Source of the DNA: Ktedonospora formicarum
Lineage (GTDB): Bacteria > Chloroflexota > Ktedonobacteria > Ktedonobacterales > Ktedonobacteraceae
Length of the DNA stretch: 64,000 nucleotides
Direction: 5' to 3'
NCBI RefSeq assembly: GCF_016587355.1
Contig: NZ_BNJF01000011.1
Span: 1-64,000, forward strand
The translations under genes were made by a program, and so were the position numbers. The notes below the pieces were generated by a model. That model was not told the DNA's origin. It did not search any database and saw nothing but the letters and a program-made list of their open reading frames with translations. Below are positions 1 through 9,277 of this stretch, one piece after another. Positions within the stretch are counted from its first letter, which is position 1; every line of letters begins with the position of its first letter.

Positions 1-1816
1 ACCTTTTCCATCTTCCGATTATATCGAGATTCAATGCCCAGTTGCTGATGGTGAGCCTCAATCTGTTCCTCATGCTCCTGAAGATACGCATTGATGACTT
101 CGTGGCGGATCGCTTTGAGCTGATACACCAGCCCAGCATTGATATACCAGCGATCACGGGGCTGTGCCCGCTCATTATGGCGCATGATGGAGAGCACCAC
201 ACGACGAACTCGCTCCTGCGCGGCTTCTGGCGTACGGACATGCTCCAATTGCGAGAAGCGCAAACTCTGAAAATCGGTTTGCTGATAGGTTTTCGCCCGT
301 TTCTGCGCCCCTTCTTTATAGCTCTCCTGTTTCTTCTGACTCTTCTTGAGGTCTTCCTCAAAAAGCTTGAGAGGCTCCTGATGACCTTCCTCTACAGCCT
401 TCTCAAAGAGCGCATCGACCTGGGAGAGCGACACGCCCCAGCGCTGCTGCAGGTGGCTACTCACCGCCACATCCTGCTTTTCGCCCTCATACACGCTATC
501 AGAGCCCGAAGCGTCTCTAAAGGAGTCGTCGCCTGCAATGGTTCGGAGAGCGGTTTCAGAAGCGCGTCCATCTGCTGATACCAGCTCGACTCATCCAGAA
601 GTTTCTCAACGAGTTCATGCTGGTGAGCCAAGCCACGATCCTCCATCTGATCATCAAACCGGGTCTTCTGATGGGGAAGGCAATTGAGGATCGAACGCTT
701 CTTGGCTTCACTGGGTGCTGCTCTCCCAAGAATTCTTTTCCCGCCTCGAACTTCGTCGTGCAGAGGGCCGTTGCGTTGGTTCTTCCATCTTCTCCCACTC
801 CTTTCGAAATTCATCCAGCACCTCAACACCCGCTTTGGTGCCTAACCAGATTCCGCGGCGACCATCCAGGTTCCCATGGCATCCCCAATCACATAATCCA
901 TATAATGCAGGGTACTATCCAGGTTCGCTCGCTTCTTCTCATCCCGCTCGCGAAAATACCAATAGTGGCCCAGGATATGCGCCATATACTGGATGTCAAA
1001 GACCGTTGGCGGGCAATGATAGAGCACACACAAACGCCCATAAATGGAGCGCGACAGGTGCGTATACAGATTCTGCTCAGGATCCTCTTGGGGATCAGGG
1101 CGCTCAGATGCTGATCCGCCATTTGCCGCATCACAGGACCATAGCGCTGACTGACTGCATCATTACTCATCTGTGAACAATCCAGCACCTGGCGCAAGCG
1201 CGTTACGGCAGAGAGCACCAGGTCCGCTGGGGCGAGCGTGGGGATCTCATAGGCCTCGAGATCGTACTCCTTGGTCTTTAACTGCCCTTTAAACCAGAGC
1301 GTATACCCCGTCTTCGGCGAGAAGATCCTGTTTTGAGCACTTCCGTGATCCGCCTCCCCGTATTGATCGTCACGCCCAGCGCCAGGTTATACCACTCCTC
1401 ACGGCGCAGCAGGTCCTCAGAAAGATGCACGATCGCATCGGGATTGTCAATCCGTTGCTGCTCACGCAACCGACGGGCAAAGCGCTCCTCACTATCGCTA
1501 TTGATCCGCTGCCATTCCGCCAACGAGAAGTTCAGATACTTGAGCGCAAGGTGCTCGTCCTGCTTCGTCTTCGGATTCTTCCAGCGATTGGCAGTGGTCA
1601 ACAGGAGATGCTCCCGAATCGCATTGCGCGCATGCCGCAACGGTTCCTGCAACGAGCTTTCCTCGACCATCGTCGGACGTGCCCGCCAGTCCGCGATCTC
1701 AGCCCGACAGAGTTGGGCAATCGTCTCTTCGTCGGCCACCCCTAAGGGCCGCAACTGCTCCAGCAAGCCGCCTGCCCAAAGAGCCGCTCATGTTGCCACC
1801 GTGTCAATTCACCCAT
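1..1816 (-). pseudogene. Telomere resolvase (protelomerase)-like tyrosine recombinase, frameshifted, 3' end off window
   Basis: Reading leftward from an ATG at 1816 (purine-rich GAGAGGAG upstream), a long protein can be followed through frame changes near 1770, 1325, 1095, 880, about 770-720 and 495, and it is still open at base 1. Conserved-looking stretches are TGRRITEVLKTG, then FSPKTGYTLWFKGQLK, a DCSQMSNDAVSQRYG segment, an LYTHLSR-IYGRL segment, DIQYMAHILGH (tyrosine-recombinase box II-like), and STLHYMDYVIGD, which could hold the nucleophilic tyrosine. The last 160 residues are charged and probably helical. The arrangement of R...K...H-x-x-R/LGH...Y fits telomere resolvases that make hairpin chromosome ends. 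The family call is from memory of such proteins. A generic phage-type integrase is the main alternative. No in-frame stop substitutions were seen, only indels. Confidence 0.5.
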
Positions 1817-1988
1817 CGCGCGCTATTCACTCCTCTCATCTCGTCATCCTTATTACCTATTGTACACCATCCTTTGGTACACGTCAAGTTCGTACCTCCA
1901 ATCCTCTCGTAGAGAAAGCGAGCGTCTCCTCCTCATCCTTCCATATTCGCGTCTCAGCAGCTTACACAGGGGAAAGGCACGTTTTGTG

Positions 1989-2017
1989 AGCATGCTGTCG
2001 GCTGATGACAGCATGCT
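1989..2017. repeat. 29-bp palindrome, 11-bp arms
   Basis: AGCATGCTGTC and its exact reverse complement are separated by GGCTGAT. Each arm contains a GCATGC. It lies 173 bp upstream of the recombinase start and 122 bp beyond the stop of the TniB-like gene. It could be a recombinase target, a transposon end or a terminator; there is no T-run on either side. Confidence 0.8.
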
Positions 2018-2138
2018 TGGGAAGCCATGACACCAATGGTCGGCTTCTGACCAGCCAGGTACGCTCTCAACCATACCACCTATCGTGGGATCGCTCGCCG
2101 GTCCAGGACGTGATGGTGGGGATCTTCTGGCGCGCGGG

Positions 2139-3038
2139 TCAGATTCCCTTTCCAAATACCAGGTGCTCGCGCGCGGCTTCCACGACCTCCTTGTTCACCA
2201 CCTCAACCTCCGGATTCAGCACAAGAATCCGCTTCATCTGCGTGAGCAGCCGTTCCATCTGCCGAAAATTCCCCCCTGTCATACGGATGATCTGCGCCAG
2301 CGCCTCCTTTTCTATCCTTCTCTCCTCACCACCAAAAATACGCACTTGTTGTTCTATCAGCCCCTGCTGTTCTTCTTTCCCCAACGTCCGATATTGATGG
2401 ACAAAACCCACCCGTGAATACAACTGCGGATACCGCGCCAGTCGCTTCTCCAATCCTGGCATCCCCATCAACACCAACCCCATCGCACTCCGATCGTACA
2501 CATCTCGTAACACTTCCACAGCCTGCGGCTTCAATCGGTCTGCCTCATCTACCACTAACAGGTCCACCTGCCCTGGACGCACCATCCCTTCCACCGTCTC
2601 CACCTCCTGCGGCACCGCGCGTGCTGCCTCTCCAATCACCCGCAAACTCCAACGCAGAAGCACAATGTCTTTTTCTATTTGCCTTGCCGTCACTGTCGCT
2701 GTCGGCGTATAAAATGCCACTCTCGGCCTGGGATTGTCTGGTGACAACCGTGGCTGCACCACCCCATGCCAGGATAGTAATGGTTCAATCTCCCCCCAGT
2801 GCGCATATTCCTTTGCCGACTCCGTTTTGCCCACTCCTGCTGCTCCATAGCACAGGCCAATATACTGCCCGACTCGGCACTCCTCACAAAACTCCACAAA
2901 ACGACGATACTCTTTTGTCTGCACAAACCGCTTCCAGAGCAGAGGGGCGCCCTCCTCTACCCAGTCCTCCTCACCTGGTCGCAAACCTCGTTCTGCCCTC
3001 GCACCTGCCACATCCTGTGCCTGGATCACCTTACTCAT
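2139..3038 (-). CDS. TniB/TnsC-like AAA+ ATPase of a Mu-type transposon
   Basis: The 299-aa protein has a Walker A GAAGVGKT (about residues 65-72) and a Walker B LLVVDEAD (about 160-167), as expected for the AAA+ transposition regulators TniB, TnsC and MuB. These bind target DNA and activate the partner DDE transposase. The start overlaps the end of the upstream transposase gene by 8 bp, so the two are translationally coupled. IstB of IS21 is the closest alternative, but the partner has a Mu-type C-terminal domain, which favours TniB. The frame is intact. Confidence 0.85.
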   Translation of the reverse strand: MSKVIQAQDVAGARAERGLRPGEEDWVEEGAPLLWKRFVQTKEYRRFVEFCEECRVGQYIGLCYGAAGVGKTESAKEYAHWGEIEPLLSWHGVVQPRLSPDNPRPRVAFYTPTATVTARQIEKDIVLLRWSLRVIGEAARAVPQEVETVEGMVRPGQVDLLVVDEADRLKPQAVEVLRDVYDRSAMGLVLMGMPGLEKRLARYPQLYSRVGFVHQYRTLGKEEQQGLIEQQVRIFGGEERRIEKEALAQIIRMTGGNFRQMERLLTQMKRILVLNPEVEVVNKEVVEAAREHLVFGKGI

Positions 3039-4583
3039 TGCGATACCTCTTCAGGCGTTTGGGTGAGAGAGCTGCCTCCTGCCCTCTCTGCAAACCTAAC
3101 ACATCGCTCTCTTCTCCCTCGTTTTCCTGTTCCTTCTCTGGCTCCTGTGAAACAGCCCCATCCGTCCTCACCATCATCTTGGTATACCGCTTCACCAATG
3201 CTTCCCGCTCCACAATTTCCACTCGCAACTGTCTTCTCCGCCTCTGGCGGGCTGCCACAATCTCCTTCAAACTCACCGTTTGCCCAGACAATTCTGGACA
3301 GACCGCCCGGCAGACAAAACGATCCTCAAAAAACACCCGGAGTTCTGCAAGATCGAGTGGATCGTACCGAATCATGACCTCCTCCCCTACATAGGCCGAA
3401 AGCGTCGGATCGAGATACGCATAGCCTTCAAAGGCAATCCCACTCTGCTGTACTCGCCGCTTCCTAGCGACCTGCACTAATAACAAGTCCAACTGCTCCA
3501 ACGATTCCGGCATTCTCGGCAAAAAGCCTTCTTCTTCCCAACGCTCCTGCGGCCCTTTGCGTTGTCCTTTTTGCACTCGACTATGATAGTCAGAGAGCAA
3601 CCAATCCCGAAAGCACTGCTCAAAGTCCGAGAGCGTCATCACCCCTAATCTTTCTTTCTCTCTTCCTGGCTCAAGCGTCCTTGGCCAGGCTTCCTTCGGC
3701 GCATACCCAGGCAGTTGTTCCAACAACAGTTGCTCCACACTCCGAAAAAAACGCTCAATTTTGCCTCGTCCACGCGGGCGACCCACCTGCGAAAATACCA
3801 ACTGCATCTTGAGATCCGCTCCCACCTGCTCCAGGTGCACGCTCGTGAAATCGCTCCCATGATCGGTATAAAACACATCAGGTATGCCACACACTTGCCA
3901 TCGCGCATCTTCTTTTCGCCACATCGCCTGCCGCAGCGTCAACGCCGTCTGGATCGCGCTGGGAGATGACCAACTCAAACGATAGCCCGCAATGGCCCGG
4001 CTCTTATCGTCCTCTATCACCGTCAACCACGGTCGCCTACTCTTGCCCTGCTCATCTTTTACCCAGATCGGTAACAGACAATGATCCGCTTGCCACATCT
4101 CATTCGACCTGGCGGCTTCCCTCCGATATAAGAGCTCATATTCCTCCCGATACGCCTCCCCTCCCTCCTGCGCTAATGTCACTAGCGCCTGCGGGAGCGC
4201 CTTGACAATCTCATACACCTGCCGATAGCTCGGTTCCACCCATCCTTGCCCTAAGACAAGAGCACTCACCTGCCGCTGAATGGTGGCCACCGACCGACGC
4301 GGTTTACAGAGCGCCAATCCCTCGATCACTTTGATCATCTCTTCCGAAAGGTTGCGTCGCGTCCCTCGATCCGCGCGCGGTTGCCTCGCCAATCCACACA
4401 GCCCATCTTCACGATACTGGCGTATCCACCGTTGCAAGGTCGAAAGCGGCACCCCGATGCTCGCGACTGCTCCGTTTGCGGCACCCCCTCTTCCACACAC
4501 GCTCTTACCACTTCATACCGTCGATAGGCTTCCGCTCGCTGATCTTCGGGTATTTCCGAAAGCGTGGAAACTCGTCTCTCCAT
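3031..4583 (-). CDS. TniA/TnsB-like DDE transposase with Mu C-terminal domain, one frameshift
   Basis: The N-terminal HTH (STLQRWIRQYREDGLCGLAR) is followed by an rve core with QADHCLLPIWV, YTDHGSDF and RGRGKIERFFR giving the D, D and E. A Mu-transposase C-terminal barrel follows (about DPTLSAYVGEEVMIRYDP). The continuous frame is 4500-3031. The first 40 codons (MERRVSTLSEIPEDQRAEAY) are in another frame from 4583; one extra G in the GGGG run near 4455 would join them as ASGVPLSTLQRW. Function: DNA cleavage and strand transfer with the TniB-like ATPase. No TniQ or resolvase gene is adjacent, so this is a minimal two-gene element or a remnant. Ends were not located with certainty. Confidence 0.8.
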
Positions 4584-5168
4584 CTCATCAATACCTCCTC
4601 TGTCGCATCTCCTCCTCCTTCCCTCCCCTCACACCGCCAGAGTATACTCCACACACCGCCCTCTTGACCATCAATTTTCCATAAAAAAATGAGGCTCTCT
4701 GCCATCTTCAGAGACCCTCTTGGACCTGGCAACACTCACATCCTGCCAGTCTTTTCTCGCTCGCTTCTGCCAGCTGGTCAGATTACCTCATGTTTCTCGA
4801 CAACTTTCCCTCAAGAACTGCATCGCAACACAATGCCATCCTCTTATACTCGCTCTTTGAAGCTCTTTTTTCCACGCTTCATAAGGGGCCCTCTCCCCAC
4901 GCTCCACATGCCACTTCTCCAGAGCAACTGGCATCTCCCGCAAAACTCTCCCTACGCTGTCGTTCCCCCATTCCCCCCTCCCTTTTCAGTCCCGTTTTCC
5001 CCTTTCCCTGACCCGCTTTTTTCTCCGCTCTCTGAGGGCTTCGCTCCTTTGCGCCCATCTCCTCCCTACAAACGCTCTTTTCTCCCTTTCTGCTTCCTCT
5101 ACCACTCACTTAGCTCCGCAATTTCCCCTTCACCTAGCTTATCAATTTACACATCAGGAGGGCCCTCT
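4584..5168. other. Gene-free stretch upstream of the transposase gene
   Basis: No convincing gene. It is pyrimidine-rich on the + strand. CTGCCA recurs at about 4700, 4744 and 4768 (CTGCCATCTTCAG, CTGCCAGTCTTTTC, CTGCCAGCTGGTCAG), and the last resembles CTGACCAGCC at about 2047 in inverted orientation. These may be transposase-binding sites at the ends of the TniA/TniB element, but this is weak. Confidence 0.3.
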
Positions 5169-6082
5169 ATGCCACGACCACGACGCGAACAAGGGGACCA
5201 TCGACTTAAGAACGCCGCCCATCGCCTCTACTGGCGACCAGGCGATCCCCACGTCCTTGATCAACTGCGCCAGGACGTTGACGCCATCGAGCAGCAGATT
5301 GAGGAACAGCGTCGCGGTCTCGTCGATCTGATCCAGCACGCCCAGGATCGCTTCCGCGCCTTCCTTCTCTCACCCCAACAGGACCGGTTTGAACACGCTG
5401 ATGCACGTGCCTCCGAGATCCTGGAACAACGCTTCGGCAATCGGAAACACCTTCAGCATCTGCAGTGGCTCTTCGCCCTCTGGCGACGGCGGCGGCTTCG
5501 CGGCAAGATGCGCGCCCTCGAAGCGTCACTCTCGCTGACCATGCGCCTCCTCGACGATCTTGAACAGCAGCCTGACGAAGCGGCCTTTCTCGCCGCGCTC
5601 ACAGACACGACAGACACGCGCCCTTCAGAGGAACGCCTCCAGGGCCTCGACGCACCGGTGACCGCGCTGCTGGGTTCAACAGACGCCTCACAACGTGCCC
5701 TGGCTTCCTTTGAAGCGCAGTTGCCTGAACTCCATACGCACCTGAGCAATGCCGCAGGCTGGTTTGAGGTCTTCTTTGTCCCCAAACGGACTTTCACGCC
5801 CCCCATGCACGCCTTCCTCAAGGCCCTGGCTCGCCAAGACGAGCAGCAGCAGCCCATTCCTGCGTCTGTGGCCCAGGCCCTCCCTGCCGAGGTCGTCTCC
5901 CTGCTCTTGCAAGGTGTCGCACCCACCAACCTCCCACGCCAGTATCATGACATGATCTTCCAGACCGTCAAGCTGGGCCCCTATGTGCGCTATCGCTGGC
6001 GCGAGGACGCCCACACCTGCACCATCAGCCTCGGCCTCCTCCACGACTATCCCCCTTTCCCTTCACCCCACAGGGCTTCTAA
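5169..6082 (+). CDS. Coiled-coil protein of unknown function (parent of the 3'-fragment repeat family)
   Basis: The start is the ATG after CAGGAGG (MPRPRREQGDHRLKNAAHRL). About 300 aa, rich in Q, E, R and L, with long predicted helices (DVDAIEQQIEEQRRGLVDLI) and a more conserved C-terminal part (AGWFEVFFVPKR, ALPAEVVSLLLQG, KLGPYVRYRWREDAHTCTIS). In the other copies the protein ends FPFTPQGF-stop; here one C is missing near 6058, so the frame runs on past the natural TAA at 6080-6082. I do not recognise the family. It faces a convergent HTH gene at 6407-7015, and part of that pair is duplicated at 31035-32213. Confidence 0.6.
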
Positions 6083-6406
6083 CAGGTGCACGAGCATGAG
6101 AGAGAGGAAACGAGGATGGGCAGTGACGCGCACCTTGAAACAGATCTTCTCTCGAGCACGCCAGCTCCAGCCGATGGCATCGACGCGCCAGACTGACCCT
6201 CTCACACTCACCTTCCTCCGCCTCTGCCCGCCATGTTTTCATCCGTTCTCTCACAGGCGACACCAGTTCTTGTCCCTGCCATGCACCCTGTGCTCTCCTG
6301 CGGGCAGCTCTCTCGCCAGCGAGGCTTCACCCGCAAGAGACGCTTCACGCCTTCCCCAGCAGAGACGCTCACTCTCATCACGAACGCTCTCAGATCATCT
6401 CCACTT

Positions 6407-7015
6407 TCAGCCCCGTTTGATATGCCACAATCGGTCCACTTCTTCCCGATCCAGCCACATCACATCATGTTCGGCCTCAGAGATCCACTTGGCTCGTCCA
6501 CTCTCCATCCATTCATGCAGCGTCTGCCGGGCGATCCCAATCTCCTTGGCGGCGTTCCCCACACTCACAAGCTGATCCGCTGGCAGGTATTCGTGGTAAA
6601 ACTGCAACAGCGCCGCATGCAAAAGCTGCCCCAGATCCGTGTGCTGACACTGCCTCGGGTAGGACCACGCGTTCCCTCCAGCAGCCGACCCATACACCAC
6701 CGCGCACACGGCATACACCTCTCGGCGCATGCCTCCCCGGACCACGACCTCCTCCGACCAGGTCCAACGCTGCTTGCGTTCCGGTTCCTTCGCCGCCGGA
6801 TACCCTTCCACATACTCGGCAATCCAGCGCAACTGGCACCCAAGCGTGCTGGCACGCAGCGCCTCCATCTGCTCCTCTTGCGAGCGGTGCTTCGCTGCAT
6901 CGCCTTGTGCAGGTTCTTCTTTCCCAGGAGGGTGAAGAGACTGCACCACCAGGTGAGCACGCTCATGCACCGCGTGCAGCGTACGATCAATCACGGCTTG
7001 ATGCTTCGGAGTCAT
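6407..7015 (-). CDS. Small HTH (MerR/excisionase-like C-terminal helix-turn-helix) protein, copy 1
   Basis: 202 aa starting MTPKHQAVIDRTLHAV. The N-terminal two thirds is unrecognised. The last 50 residues are a typical HTH_17/excisionase-type wing (VSVGNAAKEIGIARQTLHEW, then WLDREEVDRLW). It is probably a DNA-binding protein. A second copy at 31590-32213 is nearly identical over its whole length, so both are likely functional or recently duplicated. It lies convergent to the coiled-coil gene. Confidence 0.7.
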   Translation of the reverse strand: MTPKHQAVIDRTLHAVHERAHLVVQSLHPPGKEEPAQGDAAKHRSQEEQMEALRASTLGCQLRWIAEYVEGYPAAKEPERKQRWTWSEEVVVRGGMRREVYAVCAVVYGSAAGGNAWSYPRQCQHTDLGQLLHAALLQFYHEYLPADQLVSVGNAAKEIGIARQTLHEWMESGRAKWISEAEHDVMWLDREEVDRLWHIKRG

Positions 7016-7039
7016 ACCATCCTCTCCTTCACTCTTCAG

Positions 7040-7335
7040 CGATCCATCATAGAGGAACGCAAGCCTCCTGCCAGAGCGAGGCCACCCTCCTCACACCATC
7101 CCTCGTCCTCCTTCACAGGAGGCAGCACTGGTCCTCACGCTCACACCCCGCTTCCCAGGCCGTCTCTGACATGTCATTTCTCGTCTGAGACACACCTCAG
7201 ACAGAACGAGCTTCCATCCTTCCAGCCACGACACGTGCCACGACCAAGGCTCGTAACGCCCGCTTCACGACATGCCTGCAGAGCTAGCATTACACCACCC
7301 GCGACGTTCCCTACAAGCACCTCCGCGCCAGGCGA
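7040..7335. repeat. Upstream block of the HTH gene, repeated at 32570-32825
   Basis: Shared runs include CATCCCTCGTCCTCC, GGAGGCAGCACT, TCATTTCTCGTCTGAGACAC, CGACATGCCTGCAG and CACCTCCGCGCCAGGC. On the minus strand the 32.6-kb copy is open for 179 codons but the 7-kb copy has stops, so it is probably a decayed gene or a non-coding repeat. Confidence 0.6.
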
Positions 7336-7499
7336 AACAGCCGCAGCTCTCACGCTCTCCTCTTACGTACCAGGCCCACCACTTTTTCCTATTTTTTCGC
7401 ACACGCAGGTGGCAACACGCCTTCTCACTGCCATACAGAACGTCCTATCACCTGGGCAGAACCGAACACGAGGCATTCCAGAATTCACACTCCAGCCAC

Positions 7500-7597
7500 C
7501 AAACATAGCCACATGATGCTTTGCAAATACGTGCAGTATCCATTGCAAAAAACCTTGCTTCGGGAGCGCCGTCACACCCGGACAAAAAAGTCAGGTG
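7500..7597. repeat. Left arm of a ~97-bp inverted repeat around a pentapeptide gene
   Basis: The reverse complement of this block matches 8635-8731 with only a handful of mismatches, including the full run from TCCCGAAGCAAGG through GGTTTTTTGCAATGG to CATGTGGCTATGTTTG. The arms enclose the pentapeptide gene at 7768-8469. Confidence 0.9.
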
Positions 7598-7767
7598 GGA
7601 GAGGCAATGATGTGGTGGGCAATGCTTCTGGTGAGACGAGCAAGAAGTTTCTCGCCAGGAGCAAGGGGATGGTGGAAAGCCTGTCGGTGGAAGGAAGCGC
7701 AGAGCAACGGTCGGCGGGCGTTGGCAGAAGGAGGGATGCCTCTCAAAGAACATCCCTCGGACCTCCC

Positions 7768-8469
7768 TTAGAGTCCTATGGCTCCTGTCGTGTCGGCACC
7801 TTCGAAGTTGACACCTTCGAGGTTGGCTCCGGTGAGATTGGCTCCGGTGAAGTTGGCACCTTCGAAGTTGGCTCTGGTGAGATCGGCATCTTTGAGGCTG
7901 GCTTTTTGGAGGTTGGCACCTTTGAGGCTGGCACCTTTGAGGTCGGCTCCTCCGAGGTTAGCTTGTGTGAGGTTGGCTTTTTGGAGGTTGGCTCCTTTGA
8001 GCTTGGCCCACCAGAGGTTGGCACCTTTGAAGTCAACTCCACTGAGGTCAAGTCCATGGAGGACGGCGAAACTGAGGTCGGCTCCTGTGAGATCGGCTAG
8101 TCCGAGGTCAACTTCTTCGCTGGCGAGGTCAACTTCACTGAGATTGACTCCTGTGAGGTTGGCTTTTTGGAGGTTGGCTTTTTGGAGGGCGGTATTAGTG
8201 AGGTCGGTTTGTGTGAGGTCGGCTCCTGTGAGGTTGGCTCCGGAGAAGTTGGTGAGTTGATAGTCACTGGAGAGGTGGGCATCTGTGAGCTTGGCTCCTG
8301 TGAGGTCGGCTCCTGTGAGATCGGCTCCTGTGAGGTCGGCGAAACTGAGGTCGGCTTTTTGGAGGTTGGCTCCTGTGAGGTCAGGGTGAATCGATGGATT
8401 CTGCTTTCTCCAGGCATGCCATGCTTCCACTCCCTGTTTGAGAATATCAAGTTGTTCCTGATTCGCCAT
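7768..8469 (-). CDS. Pentapeptide repeat protein 1
   Basis: Starts at MANQEQLDILKQGVEAWHAW behind AAAAAAGGAGC (start 8469 rather than the upstream extension, which would run through the promoter and hairpin). The 233 aa have a 30-residue helical head with WRKQNPSIHPDL, then about 37 pentapeptides of the A(D/N)Lxx type (GADLTGADLTGAKLT). This predicts a right-handed quadrilateral beta-helix, the fold of DNA-mimic proteins such as MfpA/Qnr, but there is no direct evidence of that role. The + strand also shows long open frames here because the repeat has a period of 15; those are shadows. The paralogue is at 33501-33944. Confidence 0.9.
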   Translation of the reverse strand: MANQEQLDILKQGVEAWHAWRKQNPSIHPDLTGANLQKADLSFADLTGADLTGADLTGAKLTDAHLSSDYQLTNFSGANLTGADLTQTDLTNTALQKANLQKANLTGVNLSEVDLASEEVDLGLADLTGADLSFAVLHGLDLSGVDFKGANLWWAKLKGANLQKANLTQANLGGADLKGASLKGANLQKASLKDADLTRANFEGANFTGANLTGANLEGVNFEGADTTGAIGL

Positions 8470-8507
8470 GCTGTGCACGCTCCTTTTTTCTTTGGTTCTT
8501 GCAAGAT

Positions 8508-8535
8508 AAAAACGCGCCTCCATCCATAGAGGCGC
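8508..8535 (-). terminator. Intrinsic-terminator-like hairpin in the leader of pentapeptide gene 1
   Basis: On the minus strand GCGCCTC-TATGGATG-GAGGCGC is followed at once by GTTTTTA. It sits between the promoter and the start codon, so it would act as an attenuator rather than an end-of-gene terminator. Confidence 0.65.
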
Positions 8536-8547
8536 TACCGTCTTTTC

Positions 8548-8556
8548 AGTATACCA
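8548..8556 (-). promoter_or_regulatory. Extended -10 promoter of pentapeptide gene 1
   Basis: TGGTATACT (TGn + TATACT) on the minus strand, about 13 bp upstream of the leader hairpin and 80 bp upstream of the ATG. The same TGGTATA(C/G)T lies at the equivalent place before the paralogue (34023-34031). Confidence 0.6.
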
Positions 8557-8634
8557 CAAGCAGGAAGGCGCAAAGCGACGTGTTGTCCATCCACGCTCAC
8601 GGCGAGAGCTGTTCACAGAGGTTGGGGTATGTAC

Positions 8635-8731
8635 CACCTAGCTTTTTATCCGGGTGTGACTGCGTTCCCGAAGCAAGGTTTTTTGCAATGGATACTGCAC
8701 GTATTTGCAAAGCATCATGTGGCTATGTTTG
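8635..8731. repeat. Right arm of the ~97-bp inverted repeat
   Basis: Partner of 7500-7597. Contains GGGTGTGAC and AAGGTTTTTTGCAA, a core also found at the ends of the second pentapeptide element (33250 and 34499). Confidence 0.9.
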
Positions 8732-8739
8732 CAGGGTAC

Positions 8740-9084
8740 CATGTATATTTCATCAACCCGAAGACAGCATTCTCAAGAGCAGACAGATTCAACAGTTCAC
8801 ATATGATTTTTTCACTCTTCTTCCACTTCGTTTGACGCACTTCTTCGTTGAGGATCTCTTTCTCCAACGTGTTCTGATGCTTCCGAGCTGACCCTATCAG
8901 CCTAGTTCTCCTTTGGCTGCTTCAGACACACTCGCCGTGACTGTCGCGCTTTTGCCAATACACCACTATTCACTTCATAGGCTGCTGGGAGCTCCTTGAT
9001 TAAGGGGCTTTCTTTTTTCCATATGCCACAAGCATGAGGCTGCAGCCGACATTGGTGACGATCAGCGTCAGTGGAAAACGTAGC
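8740..9084. other. Gene-free stretch between the repeat arm and IS copy 1
   Basis: No supported gene, RNA or repeat seen on either strand. Confidence 0.5.
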
Positions 9085-9149
9085 TGTGCTGGCTACTTGG
9101 GACATCTGTTCGGGAAATCAGCCTGTTATGGACAATGAAATGAGCTTTC

Positions 9150-9178
9150 TTGCCAAGCACGTGAGATGCATGTACAAT
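9150..9178 (+). promoter_or_regulatory. IS transposase promoter
   Basis: TTGCCA, 17-bp spacer, TACAAT. It is conserved in copies 2 and 3 and argues that translation begins downstream at MSFNFQ rather than in the longer frames that read in from flanking DNA. Confidence 0.65.
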
Positions 9179-9277
9179 CAACACTGCTCATTCTGTGTAT
9201 GAACTCCAACCATATGCCATTTTTACAAAGAAGAGGTTCTATTTGTGTGGTGGGTATTTTCCTCGGTCAAGCGATGC

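Noticed and set aside
1999..2050. Hammerhead ribozyme core (CTGATGA)
   Set aside because: No matching GAAA with stem II and no third stem could be formed; the bases belong to the palindrome loop and right arm.
2139..4583. CRISPR-associated (type V-K or I) transposon
   Set aside because: Only TniA- and TniB-like genes are present; no TniQ, Cas12k, Cascade genes or repeats in the neighbourhood.
4689..5168. N-terminal 160-codon extension of the coiled-coil frame
   Set aside because: Low-complexity S/P/F-rich, no ribosome site; the ATG at 5169 with CAGGAGG is clearly better.
7513..8529. Several long + strand frames with repeats such as EVGSCEVGSCEIG and RLAPVKLAPSKLA across the pentapeptide gene
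   Set aside because: They are the other frames of a 15-bp repeat. The minus strand gives A(D/N)LxG pentapeptides with a proper start and ribosome site.
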